From NCBI RefSeq assembly GCF_004745825.1, contig NZ_SRLA01000008.1, positions 1-64,000 on the forward strand: DNA of 64,000 nt. Direction: 5' to 3'. This document shows, in pieces, positions 43,943-52,774 of this stretch. A program made the position numbers and the translations under genes. The stretch is from Hymenobacter fodinae (GTDB lineage Bacteria > Bacteroidota > Bacteroidia > Cytophagales > Hymenobacteraceae). The notes beneath the pieces are model-generated. The model was not told the DNA's origin. It did not search any database and saw nothing but the letters and a program-made list of their open reading frames with translations. Every line of letters starts with the position of its first letter. Within the stretch, counting starts at the first letter, position 1.

Positions 43943-43978
43943 AAAAAGCCAGCTCAATTCACATGAGCTGGCTTTTTT
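43943..43978. terminator. Intrinsic terminator after the Csp-like gene
   Basis: Stem AAAAAGCCAGCTC with its complement around a 9-base loop, with A and T runs on both sides, so it can work in both directions. It lies 14 bases past the Csp-like stop. Confidence 0.85.
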
Positions 43979-43991
43979 GGTGTCAGGTAGT

Positions 43992-44327
43992 CTAGGCGTT
44001 CAAACCTTGACGGCAGGCCTGCTCGCAGCGGCGGCAGGCTTCCGCGCACTCCCGGCAGTGCTGCATATGCGCGCCGTGCTTTTCGCATTCGTCACCACAG
44101 GCCTTGCAGATTTCGGCGCACTCGCGCAGCAGGTGCTGGGCGTGCTCAGAGCCGCGGGCCAGCAGACGAGCGGTGAGGGCGCAGATGTCGGCACAGTCCC
44201 GGTCCAGGCTAATACAGCGGACCATCATGCGCACATCCTGCTCTTGCAGGCAGGCGGTAGCGCAGTGTTCGCACGAGGCGATGCAGGCATTGAGGGCGTC
44301 GAGCAGGTTCTGGTTTTGAGTGTGCAT
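43992..44327 (-). CDS. Cys-rich four-helix copper-storage (Csp3-like) protein
   Basis: 111 residues, no signal peptide. There are 14 Cys in CxxC or CxxxC spacing along predicted helices: CIASCEHCATAC, CISLDRDCADIC, CAEICKACGDEC and CRECAEACRRCEQAC. That is the pattern of cytosolic Csp3/DUF326 proteins, which bind many Cu+ ions inside a four-helix bundle. Two copper-box sites lie in its 5' region. The HMA-AraC gene and the CusA operon lie upstream on the same strand. It would be a copper sponge, made on demand. Confidence 0.88.
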   Translation of the reverse strand: MHTQNQNLLDALNACIASCEHCATACLQEQDVRMMVRCISLDRDCADICALTARLLARGSEHAQHLLRECAEICKACGDECEKHGAHMQHCRECAEACRRCEQACRQGLNA

Positions 44328-44345
44328 GATACTGGAAGGTTAAGG

Positions 44346-44360
44346 ATGAATAATTTCCAG
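44346..44360 (-). promoter_or_regulatory. Copper-box site 4
   Basis: Minus-strand CTGGAAATTATTCAT, 18 bases before the Csp-like start. It shares the first 11 bases exactly with sites 1 and 2. Confidence 0.5.
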
Positions 44361-44404
44361 TATATACTTGCCGTGCAGCCAGTAGTTGTGCACGATTAAA
44401 GCCG

Positions 44405-44424
44405 ATTACCTGCATAATTTACTC
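44405..44424 (-). promoter_or_regulatory. Copper-box site 5
   Basis: Minus-strand GAGTAAATTATGCAGGTAAT. Its AAATTATGCAGGTAA half matches site 1 (AAATTATGCAAGTAA) at 14 of 15 positions, while the upstream CTGG part is missing. It is 45 bases upstream of site 4, in the same leader. Confidence 0.45.
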
Positions 44425-44503
44425 GGCTCCACTTTTGCAAGCCGCTTTCTCGGCTTACCCCGTCAAGGTGCTATTTTAGCAAGAACCCGAACCCTACAAG
44501 GCC

Positions 44504-45100
44504 TTAGCCGCTTGCACCCGAATCAGAAAGTGTAGCGACGGAAGCCTGCAGAAGGCACTGGCGGCGGTACTCGCTGGGAGAAAGCCCCGTTGCGCGCTGA
44601 AACTGCCTGGAGAGGTGGCCCAGATTGCTAAATCCCAGTACTGTAGCAATGCGCCCCACGGGCAGCGTACCATCCCGCAGCAGGCACCGGGCCTCTTCCA
44701 CGCGCTGCCGGATGACGTACTGTTCCAGGCTCAGTCCTTCGGTGGCCGAAAACACGTCGCTCAGGTAAGCAAAGCGTCGCTGCAGGCGCTCGCTCAGCAG
44801 TCGGGAGAAGTGTCCGCTACGTAGCGCGGCGGGCTCCTTACGCAGCAGCTCGGCAATTACTTCCTTGATTTGCACTACGAGGCGCTGCTGGGGGGAGAGC
44901 CGGTCGAGCAAGGCAAAGCCTTCCGCTTCCAGACGCTGCTGCAGTCGGGCCCAGTCAATGACCTGCTGGGTGCCCAGCAGTTCCACTTCCCCCAGTTCCA
45001 CGCGTAACGGCACCAGGCCCAACTCCACGAGGAGTTCGCGCACTACCAGGATGCACTTTGAGCAGACCATATGCCGGACATACAGGAGCGTGGAGGCCAT
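44504..45100 (-). CDS. HMA-AraC family metalloregulator, copy 1
   Basis: 198 residues from ATG 45100; the frame continues upstream but that part overlaps cusA. The N-terminal 70 residues look like an HMA-derived sensor: VRHMVCSKCILVVRELLVEL has CxxC, as in Cu chaperones. The C-terminal part is an AraC DNA-binding domain (LEQYVIRQRVEEARCLL; IATVLGFSNLGHLSRQFQRA). It starts ten bases after the CusA stop, so it is part of the CusABC operon and probably autoregulatory. It shares architecture with copy 2 at 58.5 kb. Confidence 0.88.
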   Translation of the reverse strand: MASTLLYVRHMVCSKCILVVRELLVELGLVPLRVELGEVELLGTQQVIDWARLQQRLEAEGFALLDRLSPQQRLVVQIKEVIAELLRKEPAALRSGHFSRLLSERLQRRFAYLSDVFSATEGLSLEQYVIRQRVEEARCLLRDGTLPVGRIATVLGFSNLGHLSRQFQRATGLSPSEYRRQCLLQASVATLSDSGASG

Positions 45101-45110
45101 GGGACAAGGG

Positions 45111-48100
45111 CTACAGGGCCGGGGACAAATCGGTCTGATCGCCCGGGGGCGTGAGCGGCTGCGCATCCAGTTCCTGCGGGTGCTCATCCAGGCCTACTTC
45201 CCGATGGGCGGCGAAATACTGGGTCAAGGCCTTCTCCCCTACCAGCCAGAACACCACGGGCGTGACGATGATGTCGAGAAAGGTGGACGAGAGCAGCCCT
45301 CCGAGGATGACGGTGGCCACCGGGTAGAGGATTTCCTTGCCCGGGGCGTCCTTGGCCAGCGTGAGCGGCACCAGGGCCAGGGCCGCTACCAGCGCCGTCA
45401 TCAGCACGGGCACCAGGCGCTCCAGCGAGCCGCGGACGATCATCTTTTTGCCGAAGGTCTCGCCCTCATGCTCCACGAGGTGGATGTAGTGGGAAATCAT
45501 CATGATGCCGTTGCGCGAGGCAATGCCGGTGAGCGTGATAAAGCCCACGAGCGAGGCAATGCTGAACGTGCTGCCCGTGAGCAGCACCGCCACCACCGAG
45601 CCAATCAGGGCCAGGGGGATGTTAAGCATAATCTGGCCCACCATGTAGGTGGACTTGAAGTGCGAGTAGAGCACCAGGAAGATGCCGGCCAGCGAAAACA
45701 AGCTCAGCCACAGAATCTTTTGCGAGGCCGACTGCTGGCTCTCGAACTGCCCGCCGTAGGTGAGGTAGTAGCCCGCCGGCAGCTTCACCTGCTGGCTGAC
45801 TTTGGCTTGAATCTCCTTCACCGTGGAGCCCAGGTCGCGCTCGGCTACGTTAAGCGAGATGGTAATGCGGCGCTGGGTATTTTCGTGGTTGACGGTGTTG
45901 GGCCCCGGCTCGTAGATGACATCCGCCACCTGGCTCACGGGAATCATGGCGCCCGTGGGCGTCTCAATGCGGGTCTGGCCAATGGCCGCGATGTCGTTGC
46001 GCTGCGCTTCCGGCAGTTTTACCACCAAGTCGAAGCGCTTCTGCCCGTCGAGCATCTGCGAGACCACGGCGCCCTGAAACAGGGTTTCCAGGTCACGCAC
46101 CACTTCGCCCCGGGCCATGCCGTAGGCTCGTAGGGCGTCGTCCTTGGGCCGGATGAGCAGCTGCGGTATCTGCACCTGCTTCTCGACCTGTAGGTCCACC
46201 ACGCCCGGCACCGTGCCGGCCGCCGTGCGGATTTCATTGGCGTAGCGGCGCAGCTCCAGCAAATCATTGCCGAACACCTTGATGGCCACCTGGGCACGCA
46301 CGCCCGACAAGAGGTGATCAAGGCGGTGCGAGATGGGCTGGCCGATGTTCACGTTGACGCCCGTGATCAGACTGAGCTTCTGGCGCATATCGGCCAGAAT
46401 CTCGTCCCGGCTGCGCATGGTCTTGCCCTCCTTCTCTAGCTCTTCCTCCGTTTTGAAGGCTACCTCGATTTCCGAGTTGTTCACCGACTCGGCGTGCTCA
46501 TCGAGCTCGGCGCGGCCGGTGCGGCGGGCCGTGTAGGCCACTTCCGGAATCTTGAGCATTTGCTCTTCGCCCAGCGTGCCCAACCGGTTGCTTTCCGTTA
46601 GCGACGTGCCGGCGGGGGCCGAGAAGTTGACCGTCAGGGAGCCTTCGTTGAAGGGGGGCAGAAACTCCGTGCCGAAGAACGGCACCATGGCCGCGGCCAG
46701 CACAAACAGCAAGGCCGTAGAAGTCAGGATAAGCTTAGGGTGAGTCAGGCCCCAGCCCAGCAGGCGCGTATCCTTCTTTTTCAGCCAGCGGACCAGCGGC
46801 CCGTCCGTCTCGGCGTGGTCCATTTGCTTCATCTTCGGCAGCAGGTAGTAGCAGAGCACCGGCGTGACGGTCAGCGACACGAACAGCGAGGCCACGATGC
46901 TGGTGATGTAGGCGATGCCCAGCGGGGCGAAAATGCGGCCTTCCATACCTTCCAGCGCAAACAGGGGCAGGAATACCAGCACCACGATGATGGTGGCGTA
47001 CACGATGGAGTTGCGCACTTCCGAGGAGGCGGCGTAGATGACCTTGAGCACCGGCTGCGGATCAGGGCGCTGCTTGTTTTCGCGCAGGCGCCGGTACACG
47101 TTTTCCACGTCCACGATGGCGTCGTCCACGAGCTCCCCGATGGCAATGGCCAGCCCGCCGAGCGTCATGGTGTTGATGCTAATGCCGGCCAGGCGAAACA
47201 CCAGGGCCGTGACCAGCAGGGACAAGGGAATAGCTACCAGGGAAATAAAGGTGGTGCGCACGTTCAGCAGGAAAGCAAACAGCACGATGACCACGAGAAT
47301 GGCCCCGTCGCGCAAGGCCTCCTCCACGTTGGTAATGGAGGAATCAATGAACTCCGACTGCTTGAACAGGCGCGTATTTACCTGCACATCCTTGGGCAAA
47401 GAGGGCTTGAGCTCGACCAGGGCCTTCTCCACGGCCTGCGTGAGACCCACGGTGGCGGCCCCCGGCTGCTTCTCAATGCTCAGAATGACGGCGGGCTTAC
47501 CGTTCACGCTGCCGTCGCCGCGCTTGAAGCGGGCCCCGAACTCCACGTTGGCCACGTCCGCCACGCGGACCGGGGACTGGTCGCGGTAGCCGACGATGAT
47601 GTTTTCAATGTCCTTGACCGAGCGCAGGCGGCCCAGGTTGCGGATGAGCACCTCCGAGCCGTTGCGATCGAAGAAGTTGCCGGTGGTGTTCAAGTTGGAC
47701 TGGCGCAAGGCTTCCTCCACCTGGTTTACCGTCAGGCTGGTGGCATTCAGGCGGGGCATGTCCAGCAAGACCTGGTACTGCAGATTGTCGCCGCCGATGG
47801 GAATGACCTGGGCCACGCCGGGTATGGAGAGCAGGCGTTGGCGCACGGTGTAGTTGGCCAGCGTGCGCAAATCAGCCGCATTAGTTTCTTTTCCGCCCGA
47901 CAGCCCCACCAGCATAATCTGGCCCATAACCGAGGAAATGGGCCCCAGCACGGGCGTAACGCCCTGGGGCAGCTGCTCGCCGGTGGTCTGGAGCTTTTCA
48001 CTCACAATCTGGCGGGCCGTGAAAATATCGGTGCCGTAGTCGAACTCCACGAACACCATGCCCAGGCCGATGGCCGAGTTGGAGCGCACCGCCGACACGC

Positions 48101-48332
48101 CGGTGGCTCCGTTCAGGGCCGTTTCCACCGGCAGTGTCACCAGGGCCTCCACTTCCTCGGGCGCCATGCCCGGGGCTTCTAAGAATACCGTCACGCGAGG
48201 ACGGTCCAGGTCGGGCAGCACGTCCACGGGCAGCTGGCCCGCGGTGTAGGTGCCGGCAATGAGCAGGCCCAGGGCGAAGGCCAGCATCAGCAGGCGGTTC
48301 TGCAGGGCAAAGCGAATTATCTGATCGAGCAT
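45111..48332 (-). CDS. cusA: CusA-type HME-RND copper/silver efflux pump
   Basis: 1073 residues. N-terminus LDQIIRFALQNRLLMLAFAL with TM1, then the docking/pore domain. The TM4 motif GLAIAIGELVDDAIVDVENV differs from the first pump's DFG-VDGAV and fits the HME groups that include Cu/Ag pumps. C-terminal TM helices include IASRNGIMMISHYIHL. Not fused to an outer-membrane factor; that function is the separate TolC-type gene at 50.8 kb. It lies in a minus-strand operon with adaptor, TolC and metal-binding lipoproteins. Confidence 0.93.
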   Translation of the reverse strand: MLDQIIRFALQNRLLMLAFALGLLIAGTYTAGQLPVDVLPDLDRPRVTVFLEAPGMAPEEVEALVTLPVETALNGATGVSAVRSNSAIGLGMVFVEFDYGTDIFTARQIVSEKLQTTGEQLPQGVTPVLGPISSVMGQIMLVGLSGGKETNAADLRTLANYTVRQRLLSIPGVAQVIPIGGDNLQYQVLLDMPRLNATSLTVNQVEEALRQSNLNTTGNFFDRNGSEVLIRNLGRLRSVKDIENIIVGYRDQSPVRVADVANVEFGARFKRGDGSVNGKPAVILSIEKQPGAATVGLTQAVEKALVELKPSLPKDVQVNTRLFKQSEFIDSSITNVEEALRDGAILVVIVLFAFLLNVRTTFISLVAIPLSLLVTALVFRLAGISINTMTLGGLAIAIGELVDDAIVDVENVYRRLRENKQRPDPQPVLKVIYAASSEVRNSIVYATIIVVLVFLPLFALEGMEGRIFAPLGIAYITSIVASLFVSLTVTPVLCYYLLPKMKQMDHAETDGPLVRWLKKKDTRLLGWGLTHPKLILTSTALLFVLAAAMVPFFGTEFLPPFNEGSLTVNFSAPAGTSLTESNRLGTLGEEQMLKIPEVAYTARRTGRAELDEHAESVNNSEIEVAFKTEEELEKEGKTMRSRDEILADMRQKLSLITGVNVNIGQPISHRLDHLLSGVRAQVAIKVFGNDLLELRRYANEIRTAAGTVPGVVDLQVEKQVQIPQLLIRPKDDALRAYGMARGEVVRDLETLFQGAVVSQMLDGQKRFDLVVKLPEAQRNDIAAIGQTRIETPTGAMIPVSQVADVIYEPGPNTVNHENTQRRITISLNVAERDLGSTVKEIQAKVSQQVKLPAGYYLTYGGQFESQQSASQKILWLSLFSLAGIFLVLYSHFKSTYMVGQIMLNIPLALIGSVVAVLLTGSTFSIASLVGFITLTGIASRNGIMMISHYIHLVEHEGETFGKKMIVRGSLERLVPVLMTALVAALALVPLTLAKDAPGKEILYPVATVILGGLLSSTFLDIIVTPVVFWLVGEKALTQYFAAHREVGLDEHPQELDAQPLTPPGDQTDLSPAL

Positions 48333-48434
48333 CGGTTGTTAGCGCAAAAAAGGAAGAAGCGAGGGGGCCGGAAGGCCCCTCCCCTCCCGGAATCGGCAGC
48401 GTCCCGGACAAGTAGCCCAGGCCCACCGGACTGC

Positions 48435-48947
48435 TTATTTTTTAGGACGGGGGGTGCGAGCCGAGGAGTGGGTGCTCATAATCTGCCACTGGCCGGCGGC
48501 GTTTTTGCGCAGCACCGACGTGGCCACCCCGCGGCGGACAACAGGCGCCTTGGCCTGCTTATCCTGGGGGCCGTTCTTGAGACTGATCGTGTAGGTGTAA
48601 GTCTCCGTCGCGAAGGCGTAGGGACCGTCGACCTGCACGGCGGCCTTGTAGTCGCTAAAGGTGAAGGCGCTGAACTCTTTCAACTCCGGCCCCAGATGGT
48701 GCTCGGCATAGTGGCGGTAGGTGCCTTCCACCCCGCCCGACTCAAACACCTGGGAGTTAGGTGCGAACAGGCGGTGGGTGCCCGTCGTATCGAGTTTTTG
48801 CACGGCCTGCTGGTACTTGGTCAGCACCATTTTCACGGCGGCCTCATCGGCAGCGGAGCCGGCGGCGGGGGCCGTCTGGGCCTGTGCCGTGGCGGCGGTA
48901 AGGATCAGTAGGGCAAGCAAAGCGGCAAAGGCAAAGCGATTTTTCAT
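48435..48947 (-). CDS. Exported NTF2/SnoaL-like protein
   Basis: 170 residues. Signal peptide FAALLALLILTAATAQAQ, then KYQQAVQKLDTTGTHRLFAP and VEGTYRHYAEHHLGPELKEF with a final WQIMSTHSS strand. This is the NTF2-like cone fold of YybH/SnoaL type proteins, usually without catalytic assignment. It sits between CusA and the adaptor, so it is probably a periplasmic part of this efflux operon. His residues in HYAEHHLG could touch metal (inference). Confidence 0.78.
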   Translation of the reverse strand: MKNRFAFAALLALLILTAATAQAQTAPAAGSAADEAAVKMVLTKYQQAVQKLDTTGTHRLFAPNSQVFESGGVEGTYRHYAEHHLGPELKEFSAFTFSDYKAAVQVDGPYAFATETYTYTISLKNGPQDKQAKAPVVRRGVATSVLRKNAAGQWQIMSTHSSARTPRPKK

Positions 48948-48986
48948 GGCAAGCGGACGGAGCGTGAGGCCACCGGGTAGGGGGCA

Positions 48987-50132
48987 CTATTGGTTGAGGT
49001 AAATGGACTTGAGCTGGTAAGTGCCGGCGGTCACTACCCGGTCATTTTCGTTGACCTGGCCTTGCAGCAGTACCGTTTGCTGCCCGTTGACCGCTCCCGG
49101 CTGCACAAAGCGAATCTTAAAGTGCTCGGGCTCGGTGTGCACGAACACGACGGGTTTGCCATTGAGGTCGGTGATAGCGGAAGTGGGTACTACCAGCTGG
49201 GGCCGGCCCCCACCCGTCTGACCTACGACCTGCACGTTCACCGCTTGGCCCGCGCGGTAGGCACTACTCTCGGTAGCGTCCAGCTCCAGCACCAATTGGC
49301 GGGCCTGGTTCACGGGGTTCACCACGTTGGAGAACACCACGAGCCGGGCCGATACACCGGCCTGCCCCTGCAGGCCTTCCACGCGGAACTGCGCGCCGGG
49401 CGTGATCTTAGCCAAGTCCTGGGCAAACACCTGAGCTTCCACCCGCAGCTTACCCGGGTTCAATACCCGCAGCAGCTCGTCGCCCTGGTTTACCTGCTGG
49501 CCCACGGCCAGGTTGAATACGTCCACCGTGCCGCTCACCGGCGAGGTAATGGATATTCGGCGCTGCTGACCCTGCCCGTTGTAAATGCTGGCGTTCTGCC
49601 GGGCCTGGCGCAGGCGAAGCTCGGCCGCCACCACGTCCTTGCGGGCCGCGATGTCGGCGATGCTCTGCAGCCGGGCATAGTCTTGTTGGGCGGCGCGCAA
49701 TTCGGCCTGGGCATTAGCCCGCTCGGTGCTGAGTCCAATCTGCTGGGTAGCATCCAGGGTTTGCTCGATAACGGCCAGCGTCTGCCCGGCCCGCACGGAT
49801 TGGCCCACTTGCGCCGAGAGGCTCACGATGCGCCCCCCCTGGGGCACGACGACTCGCCCTTCGCCCCCGGCTGCCGCCGATACCGTGCCGTAGAGCGTGG
49901 CCCGGCTATAGGTGGTGGAGTACTCGGCCAGGTTGGTCCGTACCTGAAACAGAAACTGACTTTCTTTGGGCAGCAATACCTCATCGGTCAAGGCCACGCC
50001 GGTGCTGGCTTTGGCTTCGCCACCGTGGTCTTCCCCCCCGTGCGCCTGTACCGTACCCGGCGGAGGCAACAGCACGGTCAATCCGAAGCCAGCTGCGGCT
50101 GTGGCCGCCAGGAATTTATAGTGGGTCTTCAT
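48987..50132 (-). CDS. cusB: Periplasmic adaptor (CusB-like membrane-fusion protein)
   Basis: 381 residues from ATG 50132; the frame is open upstream but overlaps the next gene. Signal peptide TAAAGFGLTVLLPPPGTVQA, followed by HGGEDHGGEAK. Lipoyl halves: GRVVVPQGGRIVSLSAQVGQ and ITSPVSGTVDVFNLAVGQ. A helical hairpin lies between (LSTERANAQAELRAAQQDYA). A beta-barrel and membrane-proximal domain end the protein. It lacks the lipobox present in CzcB. It connects CusA and the TolC-type factor. Confidence 0.9.
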   Translation of the reverse strand: MKTHYKFLAATAAAGFGLTVLLPPPGTVQAHGGEDHGGEAKASTGVALTDEVLLPKESQFLFQVRTNLAEYSTTYSRATLYGTVSAAAGGEGRVVVPQGGRIVSLSAQVGQSVRAGQTLAVIEQTLDATQQIGLSTERANAQAELRAAQQDYARLQSIADIAARKDVVAAELRLRQARQNASIYNGQGQQRRISITSPVSGTVDVFNLAVGQQVNQGDELLRVLNPGKLRVEAQVFAQDLAKITPGAQFRVEGLQGQAGVSARLVVFSNVVNPVNQARQLVLELDATESSAYRAGQAVNVQVVGQTGGGRPQLVVPTSAITDLNGKPVVFVHTEPEHFKIRFVQPGAVNGQQTVLLQGQVNENDRVVTAGTYQLKSIYLNQ

Positions 50133-50143
50133 ATCCTGAATGA

Positions 50144-50773
50144 TTAAGAAATGGGCGTGCGGTGGCGGGCAGTCAAAGCCGGCTCCGAAGTGTGCAGCAC
50201 TGAATCCGGGGATTGGCGCCGGCGGCGCAGCAGCAACGCTGTCAGGGCGATGCCGAGCACGAAGGCGCCCACCACGGCCAGGATGGTTCTCCAGGAGGAA
50301 AAAAGCGATGGGGTCACAGTGGAAGTGGCAGCCGCCACCGGCAGCTTCTCCCCTACGTTGATACCTTCCAGCAGCAGCAAGTCCGCTTTGTCGCCAACCA
50401 CAATGTTGGCCGCAAAGCTGTAGGTCTTGTTGGCGGGGAACTGGCCTTCCACCAGGTACACCCCCGGCTCCTGTTCGGTCACCGCCCACTTCAGGTTGGC
50501 ATCTTCCGGGTTGGTAAGCGTGAGCTTGGCGCCTTGGAGAGGGACGTTGGTGGCGTAGTCGGAGAGGAACAGGCGCAGATCGGCCGGCTTACCCCCTTCC
50601 AGCGGCTCGTAGCGCAGCAGCGCCTCAAACTGTTCCGAGAGCGCGGCGACGGAAAACGACGTGGCCCCGGCTGGCGTCGATGCTTTGGCGCCGTCGCCGT
50701 GGTCTTCGCCCCCGTGAGCGGAGGCAGAGGCGCTTAGCAGCAGGCCCAGCAGCAAAATCAGGAGTTGTTTCAT
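50144..50773 (-). CDS. Membrane-anchored periplasmic protein of the Cus operon
   Basis: 209 residues. Signal peptide LLILLLGLLLSASASAHGGE followed by a His-rich HGGEDHGDG segment. A middle beta domain (LRLFLSDYATNVPLQGAKLT, GVYLVEGQFPANKTYSF) looks like an immunoglobulin-like fold, as in FixH or carboxypeptidase-regulatory domains. A single TM helix near residues 162-182 precedes a basic tail. It ends 11 bases before the adaptor start. The HGGEDHG element is shared with the adaptor's N-terminus. Confidence 0.7.
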   Translation of the reverse strand: MKQLLILLLGLLLSASASAHGGEDHGDGAKASTPAGATSFSVAALSEQFEALLRYEPLEGGKPADLRLFLSDYATNVPLQGAKLTLTNPEDANLKWAVTEQEPGVYLVEGQFPANKTYSFAANIVVGDKADLLLLEGINVGEKLPVAAATSTVTPSLFSSWRTILAVVGAFVLGIALTALLLRRRRQSPDSVLHTSEPALTARHRTPIS

Positions 50774-50785
50774 GAGGATTGACGG

Positions 50786-52027
50786 TTATTCGCCCCGCAG
50801 GTAGTTAAGCTCGACCAAAGCCTGGCGGTAGTCGCGGATGGTGGTCAGGTAGGTATTCTGAATGGCGAACGCCTGGTTCAGGCTCAAAATCAGCTGTAGG
50901 TAGCTGACTTCCCCGGCGCGGAACAGGCGCTGGGATTGGCTGATAATGGCCTGTGACTGGGGCAGACCGGTTTGTTCGTAGTAGCCCAGCGAGGCCGCAA
51001 ACTTGCGCGAGTCAGCTAGGGCCTGCTGATACTGTCCACTCAACTCCAGCCGCTGGGCCTGGAGCTGATAGTTGGCGGCCTGGGAGCGAGCCGTAGCCGC
51101 CTGCAGCTGCGAGCGGTAGGTCCAGAACCAGATGGGAACCGATACCCCAAACTGGAAGCGGTAGCGAGTAGGCGAATAATCGTACCCCTGATTCTGATAG
51201 CCCACCGTCAGAGCCGGTGTGCGCCGGGCTCGAACTAAGCTGATGCCCGACTGGCTCAAGGCCACGTTCTGGGTGGCAGCCGCCAGCGTAGGGCTACGTA
51301 CCAGGGCGGTGCTGTCTTCGGTGGGCAGACTGCTGAGCAGCGCCCCACCCACCTGCCCCAGTTCGGGGCCGGTGCGGCGCAGGTCGGTGGTGGTGGTCAG
51401 GGCCGCAGTGGGTTGGCCCAACAGCAAGCCCAGGCGGCGCTGGGCGGCGCGCTGGTCGGCAGTCGCCTGCTGCAGCTGCACGGTCACCTGCCGCGCCTCG
51501 GCGTCGGTGCTGATGCGCTGCAGGGAGGTGACTTCGCCGGCGGCGAACAGGCGCTCGGTGGCCACGCGCAGGGCGCGAAACAGGCTGTCCTGATAGGTAA
51601 GCTGTCGCACCTGCGCCTCGGCAAACTGCAGGCTGAGGTAGGCCAGGCGGGTATCGCGCAGCACGCTGGCCCGGCTCACCTCGCGGTTGCGTTCGGCCAG
51701 GGTAACACCTGCCTGGGCCACTTGGCGCTGGCGCCGGTAGACGTTAGGCAAGTCGATGGTTTGTACTACGCCGGGGGCCCACATTTCCCCCGTGGGCGCC
51801 GAGAACAGAAAGTCCGGGTTGGCGGGTGCGAAGGAGCCCCGTTTGAGCGCGCGCTGCTCCTCGATTTCGCGATCAGACTGCCGCAGCCGTGGGTGCCGCC
51901 GCAACGTGAGGGCTTCGGCGCTGTCGAGGCTGATGGCGGTTTGGGCCCGCGCGTCTTCTAGGAGCAACCCAATCAGCGCCAGCACCAGCAGCCCTTGCGC
52001 TGCCCATTTCAGGTTTAGAAACTTCAT
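50786..52027 (-). CDS. cusC: TolC-family outer-membrane efflux protein (CusC-like)
   Basis: 413 residues. Signal peptide region LLVLALIGLLLEDARAQ. The periplasmic coiled-coil helices follow in two homologous halves: SLDSAEALTLRRHPRLRQSD in the first, TLAAATQNVALSQSGISLVR in the second. QAQRLELSGQYQQALADSRK and LNQAFAIQNTYLTTIRDYRQ are typical OEP helices. No lipobox is visible. It completes the CusABC set with the pump and adaptor downstream. Confidence 0.92.
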   Translation of the reverse strand: MKFLNLKWAAQGLLVLALIGLLLEDARAQTAISLDSAEALTLRRHPRLRQSDREIEEQRALKRGSFAPANPDFLFSAPTGEMWAPGVVQTIDLPNVYRRQRQVAQAGVTLAERNREVSRASVLRDTRLAYLSLQFAEAQVRQLTYQDSLFRALRVATERLFAAGEVTSLQRISTDAEARQVTVQLQQATADQRAAQRRLGLLLGQPTAALTTTTDLRRTGPELGQVGGALLSSLPTEDSTALVRSPTLAAATQNVALSQSGISLVRARRTPALTVGYQNQGYDYSPTRYRFQFGVSVPIWFWTYRSQLQAATARSQAANYQLQAQRLELSGQYQQALADSRKFAASLGYYEQTGLPQSQAIISQSQRLFRAGEVSYLQLILSLNQAFAIQNTYLTTIRDYRQALVELNYLRGE

Positions 52028-52130
52028 ATTGTCAGGTTAGAGCCCGTCATGGGGCCGCCCACCGTTGCAGCGGCGAGCGGCCCGAGACGGAGAGGGTTCG
52101 GACGCCGGGCGTCCGAGAAGCAGGCTCCGC

Positions 52131-52688
52131 CTAGGCCTTTTTCACGAGGGCCATGCCGCACTTTGGGCAGGTGCCAGGCTTCGAGCTGGCGCTGCCTTCG
52201 CACTTCATGGGGCACTCGTAAGCGGCGCCAACCGCCTTGCTACCCTGAGCCCCCGCGTCGAGCTTGTCGAAGCGGGTGTTAATGGCTTTGCCATCGGCTT
52301 TCAGGCTGACGATGGCCGTGCGCACTTTCGTCCCGGCGGGCAGTTTGGCCACCAGGTGGTCGGTACCACCAGCTACCAGCGTCACGGTCATAGTTTTGTT
52401 GTCGGTGGTTTGCACCATCACCGTGCCCGAGAGCGACTTACTGGGCACGGAGGCATTTTTATCGGCCAACAGGTAGATGTGCAACTCACCAGTGTGCTGC
52501 ACCAGCTCCATGTGGTAGGGGTTGGCCGAGCGTACTACGCCGCCGTGCGGGGCTACGTGGGCGTGGGTTTCGCCAGGTGCGGTGTGGGCATCCGGCTTGC
52601 CACCGGCGTGCGAGTGCTGGGCCTGCGAGGCCAGGGGAGCCAGGGCAAACAGAGCGGCGGTCGTCAGGGAAATGCTGAAAAGCTTCAT
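52131..52688 (-). CDS. Exported heavy-metal-binding-domain protein
   Basis: 185 residues from ATG 52688; the upstream frame has no signal, while this start gives LTTAALFALAPLASQAQ. His-rich linkers flank a beta domain: HSHAGGKPDAH, then YHMELVQHTGELHIYLLADK. The C-terminus is the Cys motif YECPMKCEGS with CPKCGM, the heavy-metal-binding domain (HMBD) seen in CusB relatives. It lies between the DUF305 and cusC genes and probably binds Cu in the periplasm. Confidence 0.85.
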   Translation of the reverse strand: MKLFSISLTTAALFALAPLASQAQHSHAGGKPDAHTAPGETHAHVAPHGGVVRSANPYHMELVQHTGELHIYLLADKNASVPSKSLSGTVMVQTTDNKTMTVTLVAGGTDHLVAKLPAGTKVRTAIVSLKADGKAINTRFDKLDAGAQGSKAVGAAYECPMKCEGSASSKPGTCPKCGMALVKKA

Positions 52689-52774
52689 GGAGGAGAAGAA
52701 TATCGAATGGGCAGTGGGGAGGAGTGAGGTGGTCGGCAATAGGCTTCTTTCGCCAGTGCCGCCGGCCACCCGGA

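Larger units (their letters stand above)
43373..43991. other. Intergenic stretch with repeats and a terminator
   Basis: 620 bases upstream of the amylase. It holds the four-copy 15-bp repeat (43656-43715) and the terminator at 43943-43978. No supported gene otherwise, and no clear -7 box for the amylase. Confidence 0.5.

Noticed and set aside
43649..43966. Plus-strand open frame with a repeated RADEK motif, and the minus-strand frame with repeated LLAFH
   Set aside because: Both arise from translating a 15-bp tandem repeat; no domain or start context supports a gene.
44865..46133. Long plus-strand frame opposite the AraC regulator and cusA
   Set aside because: Overlaps two strong genes on the other strand; no recognisable motif.
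46740..48182. Long plus-strand frame (480 codons) opposite cusA
   Set aside because: Shadow of the GC-rich pump gene; composition His/Gln/Gly-rich without domains.
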